Shown in pieces: positions 17,721-28,619 of a DNA stretch of 64,000 nucleotides. Origin of the DNA: Clostridium tagluense. GTDB taxonomy: Bacteria; Bacillota; Clostridia; Clostridiales; Clostridiaceae. The stretch lies in the NCBI RefSeq assembly GCF_003865095.1, contig NZ_BHYK01000007.1, forward strand, positions 1 through 64,000, in the 5' to 3' direction. The position numbers and the translations under genes are program-made. The stretch's first letter is position 1; the number at the start of each line of letters is the position of its first letter. Under the pieces are notes generated by a model. That model saw nothing but the letters and a program-made list of their open reading frames with translations. It was not told the origin of the DNA and made no database searches.

Positions 17721-17891
17721 TATAATGTAAATATGTTTTAATTACTAATGTTACCTTTTGAGTAATGACGCTGGTTTTTTTTATTTGATTATAAAAATAA
17801 AATAATATAATATAAAAATTATTATCGGTAACATATGTATGCAAAAGAATAAGCAAAAGGCTATATAAGCCAAAGAATGGCTTTATAAGCC
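17721..17891 (+). promoter_or_regulatory. Promoter and leader of the L25/Ctc gene
   Basis: A TATAAT lies at 17721-17726. The leader holds two copies of the palindrome GGCTWTATAAGCC (17859-17871 and 17879-17891), 7 nt apart, ending just before the GAGGAG ribosome-binding site. A GTTACC...GGTAAC pair (about 17752 and 17826) may fold the leader. The tandem palindromes could be an operator or alternative RNA stems; their role is unknown. Confidence 0.45.
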
Positions 17892-17911
17892 AAGAGGAGT
17901 GTATTATTATT

Positions 17912-18517
17912 ATGGAAAAAGTTATTTTAGATGCATTTGAAAGAATTCCAGGAAATAAGAAATTTAAAGAAGACGGTTTTATTGCAGGTGTAATTTATGG
18001 TGATAACATCGAAGAAGCAATATCTGTAAAAATTGAATTAATGCCATTAAAAAAGATTCTTGGAAAACATGGTTCTAATGCGAAAGTATGGGTTAAATAC
18101 GGAGAGGATAAGAAATTTGGATTTATAAAAGAAATCCAAAGACATCCTGTAACAGCAATAATTAACCATGTAGATATTCAAGTTGTTTCTCTAGATCATG
18201 AAATAAAATTACAATTACCTTTATCTTTCAAGGGAGAAGCTAATCTTATAGACAATTTACTTGAGTTAAACATTCATAAATCTGAAATAGATGTTTTTGG
18301 AAACATGGCTTTAATGCCAGATGGAGTAAGCGTTGATGTATCAGGTAAAAAACTTGGAGATACAATTACAATAAAAGACTTTGATTTAGATGCGAAAATA
18401 AAAGTTACTGATGAAGAAGATCAAATTTACGCAGCTATAGTAGCAAGAAAAGAACAAGTTGAAGAAGAAACTACTGATGAACCAGTAGTTGCTGCTGAAC
18501 CTGTAGTTGAAGCTTAA
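17912..18517 (+). CDS. rplY: 50S ribosomal protein L25 / general stress protein Ctc
   Basis: 201 residues of the long (Ctc/TL5) L25 type, which binds 5S rRNA in the large subunit. The N-terminal domain (~1-90) shows RIPGNKKFKEDGFIAGVIYGD and GFIKEIQRHPVTAIINHVDIQVV, the classical RNA-binding signature. The C-terminal beta domain (~95-180) includes PLSFKGEA and PDGVSVDVSGKKLGDTITIKD, followed by an acidic tail (EEETTDEPVVAAEP). Usually the gene neighbours pth or spoVG; here it stands alone with its own promoter and terminator. GAGGAG ribosome-binding site. Confidence 0.9.
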   Translation: MEKVILDAFERIPGNKKFKEDGFIAGVIYGDNIEEAISVKIELMPLKKILGKHGSNAKVWVKYGEDKKFGFIKEIQRHPVTAIINHVDIQVVSLDHEIKLQLPLSFKGEANLIDNLLELNIHKSEIDVFGNMALMPDGVSVDVSGKKLGDTITIKDFDLDAKIKVTDEEDQIYAAIVARKEQVEEETTDEPVVAAEPVVEA

Positions 18518-18551
18518 GAAAATAAGAATTATATAGTATAGGGCATATAAG

Positions 18552-18590
18552 AATGTTGATGAGAACTGAGTTTTCATCAACATTTTTATT
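18552..18590 (+). terminator. Intrinsic terminator after L25
   Basis: AATGTTGATGA / TCATCAACATT hairpin followed by a T-rich run. Confidence 0.8.
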
Positions 18591-18796
18591 TTTTTTGTTG
18601 ATTTATTGTAAATTAATCAGGGAAAAGATTGTTTTATATACAATATTATTCAAATATACAGTGAAAATCCATTTTACCTATAAACAATTCACAAAAGCAG
18701 TCGATAATATAATTTGGGATTGTATTTTATTAAAATGTTTTGTAACAATAATGAAACAATTTATAATAATTTACAAATATACAAGGGGGGATTATT

Positions 18797-20866
18797 TTGA
18801 AAAATAAGATTAGCACTAAAATAATTATTGCTATAGTAAGTTGTTCAATTTTAGTATCAGCAATGGTGGGAATTACGAGTATTTTAAAATCCACAAGTAT
18901 AATTAAGCAGGAAGCCACAGATAAATTATCAAATATAGCTTCTAGCAGAGGAAATGAATATACAATACAGACTACGAAGGTTGAAAATACAGTAAAGGAG
19001 TTATCTGGGCTAGTTTTGGGGACAATAGAAGTCTCTAAGGTTAAAGACCCCAAATATATAAGCGCATACGAAAAACAACTGGGGTCACTAATGAAGAGTT
19101 TAGGTGATAGTAATAATGGTCTTATAGGGTTATATATGATTTTTAATCCTAAATTTACTGGTAGTAGAAAATCTTACTGTGTGAATTACTCATATGACGA
19201 AGGAAAAAAACAAAGCGCAGTAACTAATGACATGTTAAAAGTAGGCCGATTTGAAGAAGGTAATGCAGCTATAATTAGTACTAAGATAGGTATGTGGTTA
19301 AATCCTTACATAGACAAAGATAGTAAAATAAATATGGTATCCTATACTATGCCAGTTTATGCTAATAATGAATTAGTTGGAGTTGCAGGTATGGATATTT
19401 CTTTTGAAAGTCTAAAAAAGATGATTTTAAGCACAAAGATATATGATACTGGTTCTGCATTTTTGCTAGATAAGGATTATAGCTTTATAGTTGGTAGTAG
19501 CAAAAAAAATACTGATAAATTAGATACATTAGAAAATGGGAAATATAAATTTATAACTGATGAATTAAAAAATAAAAAAGCAATGGTTCTAGAGACAAAG
19601 TTCGAAGGACGCACCCAGATGATGGGTTATTACACTTTGAATAATGGTCAAATTATGGGGGTAAAAGTTCCTAGCTCAGAAGTCTTGAAAAATTTAAATA
19701 ATTTAAGATATATCATTGTTTTAATTATAGCGCTAGGAATTATTGGTTCAATAATTATTGCATTATTTATTGGCAGAAGAATATCAAGACCTATAGAAGT
19801 TGCAACAGGGTTTATAGGTAAATTAGCTAAGCTAGACTTAACTTATAATGATAAGAGCATTAACCAAATGCTCTTAAGCAAAGATGAAATAGGTGTTATG
19901 GGAAAGGGTTTAATAGAACTAAAGAAAGAATTAATAAAGGTTGTTTACGAATTAAAGAAGGATTCTGATGGTTTATTACAATATTCAAATGCTATTTCAG
20001 CTAATGCGGAGGAAACATCAGTTTCTATTACCGTTGTGGCGCAAACTGTTGAAGAATTAGCTAAAGGATCAGTTGAACAAGCAAAAGAGGCACAAGATGG
20101 TTCATATAAACTGAGCATACTTGCAGGTGAGATAGAAGAAGTTGTGGTAAGCAGTAATAGTCTTAAAGAATATTCAATAGAAATAGAAAAAATGCAAGAT
20201 AAAGGAAGCAAAGCGATTAAGGAACTTAATGTAAAACTCGAACTAAATGTACATGCTACTGAAAAAGTTGCTGATAATATAGATGAATTATCAAAAAAAT
20301 CAAGCTTAATAGGGGAAATTATAAATACCATTCAATCTATTGCAAGTCAGACAAATCTATTAGCTTTAAATGCTGCAATTGAAGCAGCAAGAGCAGGTGA
20401 GAGTGGGAAAGGGTTTGCAGTGGTAGCAGAGGAAATTAGAAAGCTTGCAGAAAAAACAGCTACATCTACACAAGAAATAGATGAAATAGTAAAACAAATT
20501 CAAGGTGAAATAAGCTTAGGAAAAAACAATATGGATGAAGCTAAAAATACTGTTAAACAAGCAAGTAGTGTAATGATAACATCCATAGAAGCTTTTGATG
20601 TTATCGGAGAAGGAATATATAATATTAAATCAAAAATACAGTGCATTGCGTCTAGTATGAATGCAGTAGATAGTGGAAAAGATGATATAGTCGACGCTAT
20701 TCAAGGGATATCTGCAATAACACAGGAGGCTGCAGCATCTACGGAGGAAGTGGCAGCAACCATGGAAGAGCAAGAAGCTGCAATTAAAAATGTATCGGAA
20801 ACTGTAGAAGAATTAAAAGAATTAGCAGTTGTATTAGACAAAATAGTTGGTAAATTTACAATATGA
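18797..20866 (+). CDS. Methyl-accepting chemotaxis protein with dCache-type sensor
   Basis: 689-residue chemoreceptor. TM1 (~7-28), extracellular double-Cache domain (~35-300; MYTMP-like [28 protein letters not shown] is the characteristic ligand-pocket strand), TM2 (~305-328), HAMP (~330-385) and a methyl-accepting signalling domain with the hairpin-tip consensus [20 protein letters not shown] (about 525-544). dCache domains bind amino acids, amines or organic acids; the ligand is not readable. AAGGGGGG ribosome-binding site. Isolated, with no che genes beside it, which is usual for clostridial receptors. Confidence 0.92.
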   Translation: MKNKISTKIIIAIVSCSILVSAMVGITSILKSTSIIKQEATDKLSNIASSRGNEYTIQTTKVENTVKELSGLVLGTIEVSKVKDPKYISAYEKQLGSLMKSLGDSNNGLIGLYMIFNPKFTGSRKSYCVNYSYDEGKKQSAVTNDMLKVGRFEEGNAAIISTKIGMWLNPYIDKDSKINMVSYTMPVYANNELVGVAGMDISFESLKKMILSTKIYDTGSAFLLDKDYSFIVGSSKKNTDKLDTLENGKYKFITDELKNKKAMVLETKFEGRTQMMGYYTLNNGQIMGVKVPSSEVLKNLNNLRYIIVLIIALGIIGSIIIALFIGRRISRPIEVATGFIGKLAKLDLTYNDKSINQMLLSKDEIGVMGKGLIELKKELIKVVYELKKDSDGLLQYSNAISANAEETSVSITVVAQTVEELAKGSVEQAKEAQDGSYKLSILAGEIEEVVVSSNSLKEYSIEIEKMQDKGSKAIKELNVKLELNVHATEKVADNIDELSKKSSLIGEIINTIQSIASQTNLLALNAAIEAARAGESGKGFAVVAEEIRKLAEKTATSTQEIDEIVKQIQGEISLGKNNMDEAKNTVKQASSVMITSIEAFDVIGEGIYNIKSKIQCIASSMNAVDSGKDDIVDAIQGISAITQEAAASTEEVAATMEEQEAAIKNVSETVEELKELAVVLDKIVGKFTI

Positions 20867-20892
20867 AATAAAACAATTATTAATTTCAGTAG

Positions 20893-20926
20893 ATAAACGC
20901 ACTTAAATTTATTTAAGTGCGTTTAT
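20893..20926 (+). terminator. Intrinsic terminator after the chemoreceptor
   Basis: 16-bp perfect inverted repeat (20893-20908 with 20911-20926) around TT. The stem is strong but the T-tract is short. Confidence 0.75.
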
Positions 20927-21034
20927 AATTTACTGTGCAAATTTTATGGATTAATGATACAATAGTATTTGTCGTTTATTTTTTGTTTACATTGAATATA
21001 GGCATTAATCATAATAAGGGAAGTGACATAAAGG

Positions 21035-22474
21035 ATGGAATCGAAAAAAACGAGTATAGTCATTGCATTAATGGTGTCAATGTTTCTTGCCGCTGTAGAG
21101 GGAACAGTAATAACTACTGCCATACCAACTATAGTTAAAGAATTAAATGGGTTTGAGCTTATAAGTTGGGTTTTTGCTGCTTATCTATTGACATCAGCTA
21201 TTTCAACACCTATATATGGAAAATTATCTGATTTATATGGGAGGAAAAACATTCTTTCAATTGGAATAATAATTTTTTTAATAGGGAGTTGTCTTTGTGG
21301 AATATCACAAAGCATGTATCAGCTTATAGCATTTCGTGCAGTTCAAGGATTGGGCGCGGGAGCAATATTTACTGTTACTTATACCATAGTGGGTGATGTT
21401 TTTACTGCTGAAGAAAAACCAAAGGTTCAAGGTTGGTTAAGTACGGTATGGGGAATAGCTAGTTTAACTGGCCCCTTTTTAGGTGGCTTTTTAATAGAAA
21501 ATCTTTCATGGAATTGGATTTTCTTTATAAACCTACCTTTTGGGATAATATCAATAGTACTTTTACAAAAAAATCTAATTGAAACTTTTGAGAGGAAGAA
21601 ACATAAAATAGATTATATAGGTACTTTATTATTCTCCCTTGCAATTCTAACCTTTTTATTGGGAAGCTTATCCGGTAGAAAAAATAATATTATAATATCT
21701 TTAATAGTTACAATTGCATTACTCATTATATTTTATTATGTGGAAAAAAGGGCGGAGGAGCCGATTATACCTTTTGAAATTTTCACAAAAACTAGTAATA
21801 TTGTGAATACTATGAGCTTTTTAGCAGCAGGAATTTTAATAGGAGTAGAGGTTTACTTACCTATATATATGCAGAATGTTTTGGGCTTTGGGGCTACAGC
21901 TTCTGGAGTTTCTATGGCACCTATGTCTATTTCATGGCTATTATCTTCATTTATTTTATCTAAGGCTATTCCTAAATATGGTGAAAGGATAGTCATTGGT
22001 ATATCCACTTTAATTTTGATTATTAGTTGTGGATTTTTAACTACTTTAACTGTGAAATCTCCATTAATATCAGTTATAGTTTATGGGTTTATCATGGGCT
22101 TTGGTTTTGGAGGAGCTTTTACAACATTAACAATAATGGTGCAAGAGTCTGTAGGATATAGCAAAAGAGGAGCTGCAACAGCAGTAAATGCACTAGTACG
22201 TACATTAGGTCAAACTATAAGCGTAAGTATTTTTGGAATCATATTAAATACTAACATAGTTAGATACTTTAATAATTTAGGAATAGTGGGCATAGAACCA
22301 AATAATTTATATTCTCAGGCAACTTTGAATAGTGGAGTAAGTTTGAAGCAAATAAAATTATCTTTAAATTCAGGGCTTCATGTAGTATTTATAGCATTTA
22401 TCATAATTGCGGTAGTTTCATTGATGCTTTCTTTTAAATTTGACGCAAATTCAAAAAAAAGTATTCTAGAATAA
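21035..22474 (+). CDS. MFS multidrug exporter, DHA2 (14-helix) family
   Basis: 479 residues with about 14 membrane helices. Motif A appears as GKLSDLYGRKN (~62-72), and the drug/H+ antiporter motif C as GIASLTGPFLGGFLIENLSWNWIFFINLPFG (~140-170). It should export lipophilic or cationic drugs using the proton gradient (EmrB, QacA, LmrB relatives). No regulator gene is adjacent. A weak AAGGGAAG site precedes the ATG. Substrate cannot be told from sequence. Confidence 0.88.
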   Translation: MESKKTSIVIALMVSMFLAAVEGTVITTAIPTIVKELNGFELISWVFAAYLLTSAISTPIYGKLSDLYGRKNILSIGIIIFLIGSCLCGISQSMYQLIAFRAVQGLGAGAIFTVTYTIVGDVFTAEEKPKVQGWLSTVWGIASLTGPFLGGFLIENLSWNWIFFINLPFGIISIVLLQKNLIETFERKKHKIDYIGTLLFSLAILTFLLGSLSGRKNNIIISLIVTIALLIIFYYVEKRAEEPIIPFEIFTKTSNIVNTMSFLAAGILIGVEVYLPIYMQNVLGFGATASGVSMAPMSISWLLSSFILSKAIPKYGERIVIGISTLILIISCGFLTTLTVKSPLISVIVYGFIMGFGFGGAFTTLTIMVQESVGYSKRGAATAVNALVRTLGQTISVSIFGIILNTNIVRYFNNLGIVGIEPNNLYSQATLNSGVSLKQIKLSLNSGLHVVFIAFIIIAVVSLMLSFKFDANSKKSILE

Positions 22475-22530
22475 AAAATTTACTCCTGAATATAAGGGGG
22501 AATTCCTTTTTTTATATTACTTTAAAAAAT

Positions 22531-22551
22531 AAGGCAGGATAATCCTGCCTT
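22531..22551 (-). terminator. Terminator of the SASP-like gene at 22556
   Basis: AAGGCAGGA / TCCTGCCTT (22531-22539 with 22543-22551); minus-strand T-run follows. Nearly identical to the terminator at 25645 behind the paralogous gene. Confidence 0.8.
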
Positions 22552-22555
22552 AAAA

Positions 22556-22831
22556 TTATTTTTTAGTAGTATCTTTATTTACTGCTGAAACTTGTGGCAT
22601 AGCATCACCATTAGTGTTATTGATATTAGACATGCTTGACATATCATCATTTGAAATACCGGTATAGAAATCATTACCAGTTGATTGAATGTTTAATCTA
22701 CTTGTATCTTTTGGAATAGCATCACTAGTGCTGCTATTTAAACCTGCATTTGAGTAGGATTTTGAATCTTTATTGTCACTCAATTGTTTGTTTGCTTTTT
22801 TTATTTGTTCTAAATTATCCTTCTTGTTCAT
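22556..22831 (-). CDS. Gamma-type small acid-soluble spore protein-like
   Basis: 91-residue, highly hydrophilic protein with no Cys or Trp, rich in Ser, Asn, Asp and Lys. It opens MNKKDNLEQIKKANKQLSDN, the same LExxKxxNxQ pattern that is repeated four times in the protein at 25675, and it contains a SSMSNINN segment like the latter's SSMSNMDN. By composition and pattern it resembles gamma-type SASPs, the amino-acid stores of spores. AAGGGAG ribosome-binding site on the minus strand. The upstream 80 bp and the terminator match those of the 25675 gene, pointing to duplication and common, presumably sporulation-time, control. Confidence 0.65.
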   Translation of the reverse strand: MNKKDNLEQIKKANKQLSDNKDSKSYSNAGLNSSTSDAIPKDTSRLNIQSTGNDFYTGISNDDMSSMSNINNTNGDAMPQVSAVNKDTTKK

Positions 22832-22948
22832 AAGTATTCTCCCTTCGAATATATTAATTATACTGAATTTATATTCAATATATTTTATAGTTTATCCATT
22901 CTGTTATAGAATATAGGTGGAAATTTATTTTGGGCTAACTTATTATAT

Positions 22949-22979
22949 AATAATGTTACAGCCTATGGTTAACATTATT
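22949..22979. repeat. Short inverted repeat in a long intergenic region
   Basis: AATAATGTTA / TAACATTATT (22949-22958 with 22970-22979), 70 bp before the promoter at 23051. Function unknown. Confidence 0.35.
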
Positions 22980-23050
22980 AATGAAAAATAAAACCTAATA
23001 ATTGTCAGAATAATTCACCAATTATTCATAATGTTATTTAGTAATAACTA

Positions 23051-23079
23051 TTGACAAAGTTCGGCAAGGGAAGTATACT
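23051..23079 (+). promoter_or_regulatory. Strong sigma-A-type promoter with no downstream gene
   Basis: TTGACA (23051-23056), 17-bp spacer, TATACT (23074-23079). There is no credible ORF for over 700 bp downstream, so it probably drives the RNA described next. Confidence 0.65.
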
Positions 23080-23085
23080 AAAGTT

Positions 23086-23562
23086 ACACAAAGAAGAAAG
23101 CTTTCAATTCAGAGTGTAAGGCAAAATATTAAAAAACAATAAAAAAATCTTAAAAAAGAAAGGGTGTGGCCCAAAAATTAATAATATTAAAAAACTATTT
23201 ATTATAATTGAAAGTGGGGTGGTTACACCAAAAAAAACAATTTAAACTGGTTTGCATATTTAGAAAAGTATTTCAAAACTGTTGAATCAGCATGGACAAG
23301 CAACTTAATTCATAGGTAGTGGAAAAAATATCGATTAGGCCTATAAAAGATACATTAATCCATTGCTAAATATCAATAAAAAATAATTTAAAGTTACCCG
23401 TAACACATTAAACCTTAAGAGTTTAATAGCAACAATATTAGAATCATTATTATTTATGAGCGGGAAATTAGTTAGGAGAGAATTATTGAAAGAACAATTT
23501 ATTAGGAAATAGAAGCTAAGCCCATCGGGATTAATATATGGGAAATTAGCTTCTATTTTTTT
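23086..23562 (+). ncRNA. Candidate ~480-nt non-coding RNA
   Basis: The stretch between the promoter at 23051 and a strong terminator (about 23507-23562, TAGAAGCTAA-CCCA paired with TGGG-TTAGCTTCTA plus T7) contains no ORF with a ribosome-binding site longer than about 20 codons. Local hairpins include GGTGGTTACACC around 23218. I could not match it to RNase P, tmRNA, SRP RNA, 6S or T-box consensus. It may be a real large RNA or a decayed gene between still-working signals. Confidence 0.4.
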
Positions 23563-23632
23563 GTCGATTTATAATGAAATTAAAATAAAGACTATAGTAC
23601 TGTAACAACAATAGCAAAGGAAACCATTTACA

Positions 23633-23661
23633 TTGCAAAAAATCTAATAATGAGTTATACT
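23633..23661 (+). promoter_or_regulatory. Promoter of the first glpK
   Basis: TTGCAA (23633-23638), 17-bp spacer, TATACT (23656-23661), upstream of the leader attenuator. Confidence 0.5.
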
Positions 23662-23698
23662 TATTATATTAATAAATAATAAATGGCAAAGAATATGA

Positions 23699-23746
23699 GC
23701 CGCGTTATTATAAAGTGTTATGCTTTATTTTGATGTGGTTTTTTTA
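23699..23746 (+). promoter_or_regulatory. glpK leader attenuator (terminator), probably antiterminated by GlpP
   Basis: A bulged hairpin opening GCCGCG and closing TGTGGT, followed by T7, lies in the leader of glpK copy 1. It is almost the same as the leader of copy 2 (45583-45629). In B. subtilis glp leaders carry such terminators, relieved by the glycerol-3-phosphate-dependent antiterminator GlpP; I infer the same here. A cre-like TGTAAACGGTTAA follows at 23757-23769, suggesting catabolite repression. Confidence 0.6.
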
Positions 23747-23774
23747 TGTATTAAATTGTAAACGGTTAATATGA

Positions 23775-25461
<1,687 letters not shown>

Positions 25462-25525
25462 ACCTTGAATCAATTGCTTTTTAGATTTTTTTATTTAAAT
25501 CATCCTTTCATCTTTTATTTATTAT

Positions 25526-25554
25526 ATAGTATGATAATTTTATATGAAATGCAA
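25526..25554 (-). promoter_or_regulatory. Promoter for the rescue-factor-like ORF
   Basis: Minus strand TTGCAT (25549-25554), 17-bp spacer, TACTAT (25526-25531). Predicts a ~60-nt leader before the ATG at 25461. Confidence 0.5.
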
Positions 25555-25644
25555 TAGATTTTTGAAATTCAGCTGGATTTTTTTGTAGTAATAAGCTACT
25601 AGGCATACCATTCAATATGGTTTAAGATTACAAAAAAAAGAATT

Positions 25645-25665
25645 AAGGCAGGATAATCCCGCCTT
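25645..25665. terminator. Terminator of the SASP-like gene at 25675
   Basis: AAGGCAGGA / TCCCGCCTT with T-runs on both sides; near-copy of the terminator at 22531. Confidence 0.8.
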
Positions 25666-25674
25666 AACTTTTTT

Positions 25675-26091
25675 TTATTTACTAGTACCTTTATTTGCTT
25701 CTGATTGATTATTTAATTTTTTTGTCTCTTCTAATGTAGTACTATTAGTGCTACTACTCATATTATCCATGTTAGCCATACTATTCATACTAGCGCTATT
25801 ACCTGAATTAGAAGCTGATTGGTTATTTAATTGTTTTGTTTCTTCTAAAGTAGTAGCATTAGTGCTACTACTCATATTATCCATGTTAGACATACTACTC
25901 ATAGCATTTGAAGCACCTGTAGTACCTGAACTAGAAGCTGATTGATTATTTAATTGTTTTGTTTCCTCTAAACTAGCAGGATCAGAGCTCATATTCATAC
26001 TATTCATAGCAGAGGATGAAGCACCGCTATTACCTTTATTTGCTACTGATTGGCTATTTAATTTTTTTGTTTCTTCTAAATTATTATTCAT
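25675..26091 (-). CDS. Repeat-built gamma-type SASP-like spore protein
   Basis: 138 residues from MNNNLEETKKLN. GGAAGGAG 7 nt before the ATG at 26091 fixes the start; the ATG two codons earlier touches the site. The protein is four repeats of a unit beginning LEETKxLNxQS, at about residues 5, 41, 82 and 120, joined by Ser/Asn/Met/Ala-rich spacers (SSMSNMDNMSSSTN). There is no Cys, Trp or Tyr. This matches the design of gamma-type SASPs (SspE), whose repeats are cut at germination to supply amino acids; the usual EFA(S/T)ET cleavage site is absent, LEET being the nearest. Upstream and downstream signals match the paralogue at 22556. Confidence 0.68.
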   Translation of the reverse strand: MNNNLEETKKLNSQSVANKGNSGASSSAMNSMNMSSDPASLEETKQLNNQSASSSGTTGASNAMSSMSNMDNMSSSTNATTLEETKQLNNQSASNSGNSASMNSMANMDNMSSSTNSTTLEETKKLNNQSEANKGTSK

Positions 26092-26342
26092 AAACATTCT
26101 CCTTCCAATATAAAAATTACACTGTACATATTCAGTGCTTATATAGTTTAACCATTTTCTTATAGAATATAGATGGAAAAATTACTATGTTTATGTAATT
26201 TTTTAATTTTAATATGAAATTATGAAAAATAATAATTTGTCTATAATAATTTGTTATGTTATTATTAGGCGATGAAAGAAAATCACTAGACCTATGATTA
26301 GTTATTTTATTTCATATGTAACAGTTTATAAAAGTGAATAAC

Positions 26343-26440
26343 CAAGCACAGGGGAGTTGGATAAGCCAACTGAGAGCAAGAACTGTAATTCTTTGACCCT
26401 AATAACCTGAACTGGATAATGCCAGCGTAGGAAGTTGTTT
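26343..26440 (+). promoter_or_regulatory. TPP riboswitch (THI element)
   Basis: Clear THI-box signature: GGGGAGTTGG start, CTGAGAGC, then GACCCTAATAACCTGAACTGGATAATGCCAGCGTAGGAAG spread over about 26395-26434. It binds thiamine pyrophosphate. A terminator at 26487-26517 sits between it and thiD, so binding should switch the operon off by premature termination. Confidence 0.95.
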
Positions 26441-26486
26441 AATGGTGTATTATATATGTATATATTTTTATATAGCATGGTAATTT

Positions 26487-26517
26487 AAACACAAATCCTA
26501 TGGGTTTGTGTTTTTTG
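26487..26517 (+). terminator. Riboswitch expression-platform terminator
   Basis: AAACACAAATCC / GGGTTTGTGTTT hairpin followed by T-run, between the TPP aptamer and thiD. Confidence 0.85.
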
Positions 26518-26584
26518 TTGTGAATAAAAATAACTAATTTAAATAAAAATGTTTAAAATGTATAACAAATAGGAGGAAATTGAA

Positions 26585-27409
26585 ATGAAAAAAGTTTTGA
26601 CTATAGCGGGTTCTGACAGCTGCGGAGGAGCAGGAGTGCAAGCAGATTTAAAGAGTTTTAGTGCCAATGGGGTTTATGGAATGACCGTTATTACAGCAAT
26701 AACGGCGCAGAATACCATGGGAGTTTTTGCAGTGCAAGATTTAGAAAAAGAAATTATTGTGGCACAAATTGATGCGATTTTTACGGATATAACTGTAGAT
26801 GCAGTTAAAATTGGTATGGTGTCTGTGATTTCAACTATTGATGCCATAAGTGAAAAATTACAACAGTACAAACCTAAAAACATAGTACTGGATCCTGTAA
26901 TGATTTCAAAAAGTGGTTATTCACTATTAAAGCCAGAGTCAAAAACCGCACTTATTAAGAAATTAATTCCATTAGCATCACTTATAACCCCTAATATTCC
27001 AGAGGTCGTGGAAATTCTTGGCGAAGTACATTCAGAGATTACAAGTATTGAAACAGTGGAAGATATGGAAAGGGCAGCAAAAGAAATATACAAGTTAGGC
27101 TGTAAAAGTGTGCTTTTAAAGGGAGGCCATATGGAGGGAGATGCCATAGATGTATTTTATGATGGGAAGGAAATTACACATTTTAAATCCGAAAGAATCC
27201 CTACAAAAAACACTCATGGAACGGGATGTACGTTGTCTTCTGCTATAGCTGCAAATTTAGCATTGGGTTTTAGTATGAAAGACGCAATAAAAAACTCAAA
27301 AGAATACATAACTACTGCTATAAAGCATTCCTTAGATATTGGACATGGAGTTGGACCTACTAATCACTTTTATGAATTATATAAGAAAGCAGGTATAGCA
27401 AATGATTAA
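26585..27409 (+). CDS. thiD: Hydroxymethylpyrimidine/phosphomethylpyrimidine kinase
   Basis: 274-residue ribokinase-fold enzyme phosphorylating HMP and HMP-P to HMP-PP for thiamine synthesis. Marks: N-terminal IAGSDSCGGAGVQADLKSF (substrate site), VLDPVMISKSG in the middle, LLKGGH and the anion-hole/catalytic segment THGTGCTLSSAIAANLALG (about 209-227). AGGAGG ribosome-binding site. First gene of the TPP-controlled operon; its last codons overlap the start of the transporter gene by 8 bp, suggesting translational coupling. Confidence 0.95.
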   Translation: MKKVLTIAGSDSCGGAGVQADLKSFSANGVYGMTVITAITAQNTMGVFAVQDLEKEIIVAQIDAIFTDITVDAVKIGMVSVISTIDAISEKLQQYKPKNIVLDPVMISKSGYSLLKPESKTALIKKLIPLASLITPNIPEVVEILGEVHSEITSIETVEDMERAAKEIYKLGCKSVLLKGGHMEGDAIDVFYDGKEITHFKSERIPTKNTHGTGCTLSSAIAANLALGFSMKDAIKNSKEYITTAIKHSLDIGHGVGPTNHFYELYKKAGIAND

Positions 27410-28619
27410 GGATAGTGAAAAACTAGGATTTTGGACCTTTTTATTTTTATGGTTTGGAGCTGCAGTTTCTGTTGCTGAAATTCTTACGGGAGGATTTATT
27501 GCACCCTTAGGATTTAAAATAGGAGTGGTAGTAATCTTACTAGGACATTTGATTGGCACAGGAATATTGATGCTAGGTGGTATAATCGGTACTAGAGAAA
27601 AAGTGCCAGCCATAACTTCTACGGGTATTTCTTTTGGAGTATATGGCACATATTTATTTTCTATTTTAAATATACTTCAGTTAATTGGTTGGACGGCAGT
27701 TATGATAAAGGTAGCAGCCAGTTCTGTAAACTTAATAACACAAAGTTTATGGAGCTTCAATAATGTCTTAGTATGCATAGTGATTATTGGAATACTTACA
27801 ATATTGTGGCTTAGTTTTGGTAATGCAGGTATGAAAAAATTAAATATTACAGCCGTATTTTTGCTTTTTATACTTACCTTGGTTCTAGGATCAATTATTT
27901 TAAGGGATAGAACATTACTTGCAAAGGCGAGTAGTTCAGGGATATCCTTTGGTGGAGCATTAGAACTCAGTATAATTATGCCACTTTCTTGGTTACCTTT
28001 AATTGCAGACTACACTAGATTTGCAAAAAGTGAAAAGGGAGGGGCCTATGGAAGTTTTATAGGTTATTTTTTAGGAAGTTCATGGATGTTTATTATAGGC
28101 CTAGGCGCTGCCATAGTGTCAAAAAATTCAGACCCTTCAGCTATTATGCTTGCTGCAAATTTAGGAATTACTGCTTTAGGCATAGTGGTACTTTCCACAG
28201 TAACCACTACATTTTTAGATGTGTATTCAGCAGGAGTTTCTTTTTTAAATATTATGCCAAAGCTCAGTGAAAAAAAAGTTGGTATTGTTATGGCTATTAT
28301 TGGAACACTGATGGCTATAATACTTCCTATAGAAAATTATCAAAGCTTTTTATATGCTATAGGGTCAGTATTCGCACCCTTATTTGCAATTTTAATTACT
28401 GACTATTTTATAATAAAGAAAAATACAAAGCTACAAGATAGTGTCCTTATCAATTGGGGAGCTATCATTGTATGGATTATAGGAATAGTACTTTATTATA
28501 GATTTATAAAACTTGATTTGATACTGGGAGCTACAGTACCAGTTATGATTATTACAGGATTTATATATGCAATAACTTGGAGGTGGACGTATAAATGGAA
28601 ATTAATAAAAAAATCATAG
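27402..28619 (+). CDS. cytX: Hydroxymethylpyrimidine transporter, NCS1 family (CytX)
   Basis: 405 residues with about 12 membrane helices of the NCS1 cytosine/allantoin permease type (KLGFWTFLFLWFGAAVSVAEILTGG, PLSWLPLIADYTRFAKSEKGG). CytX members co-occur with thiD and thiM under TPP riboswitches and are taken to import HMP. Its position between thiD and thiM here fits that closely. Overlaps thiD by 8 bp at the start and thiM by 25 bp at the end. Confidence 0.9.
   Translation: MIKDSEKLGFWTFLFLWFGAAVSVAEILTGGFIAPLGFKIGVVVILLGHLIGTGILMLGGIIGTREKVPAITSTGISFGVYGTYLFSILNILQLIGWTAVMIKVAASSVNLITQSLWSFNNVLVCIVIIGILTILWLSFGNAGMKKLNITAVFLLFILTLVLGSIILRDRTLLAKASSSGISFGGALELSIIMPLSWLPLIADYTRFAKSEKGGAYGSFIGYFLGSSWMFIIGLGAAIVSKNSDPSAIMLAANLGITALGIVVLSTVTTTFLDVYSAGVSFLNIMPKLSEKKVGIVMAIIGTLMAIILPIENYQSFLYAIGSVFAPLFAILITDYFIIKKNTKLQDSVLINWGAIIVWIIGIVLYYRFIKLDLILGATVPVMIITGFIYAITWRWTYKWKLIKKS

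Noticed and set aside
23212-23236. GGGGTGGTTACACC resembling the T-box antiterminator sequence
   Set aside because: The consensus TGGNACCGCG is broken by an extra base, no specifier stem or AGTA-like loop is visible upstream, no terminator follows directly, and the next gene is not amino-acid related.
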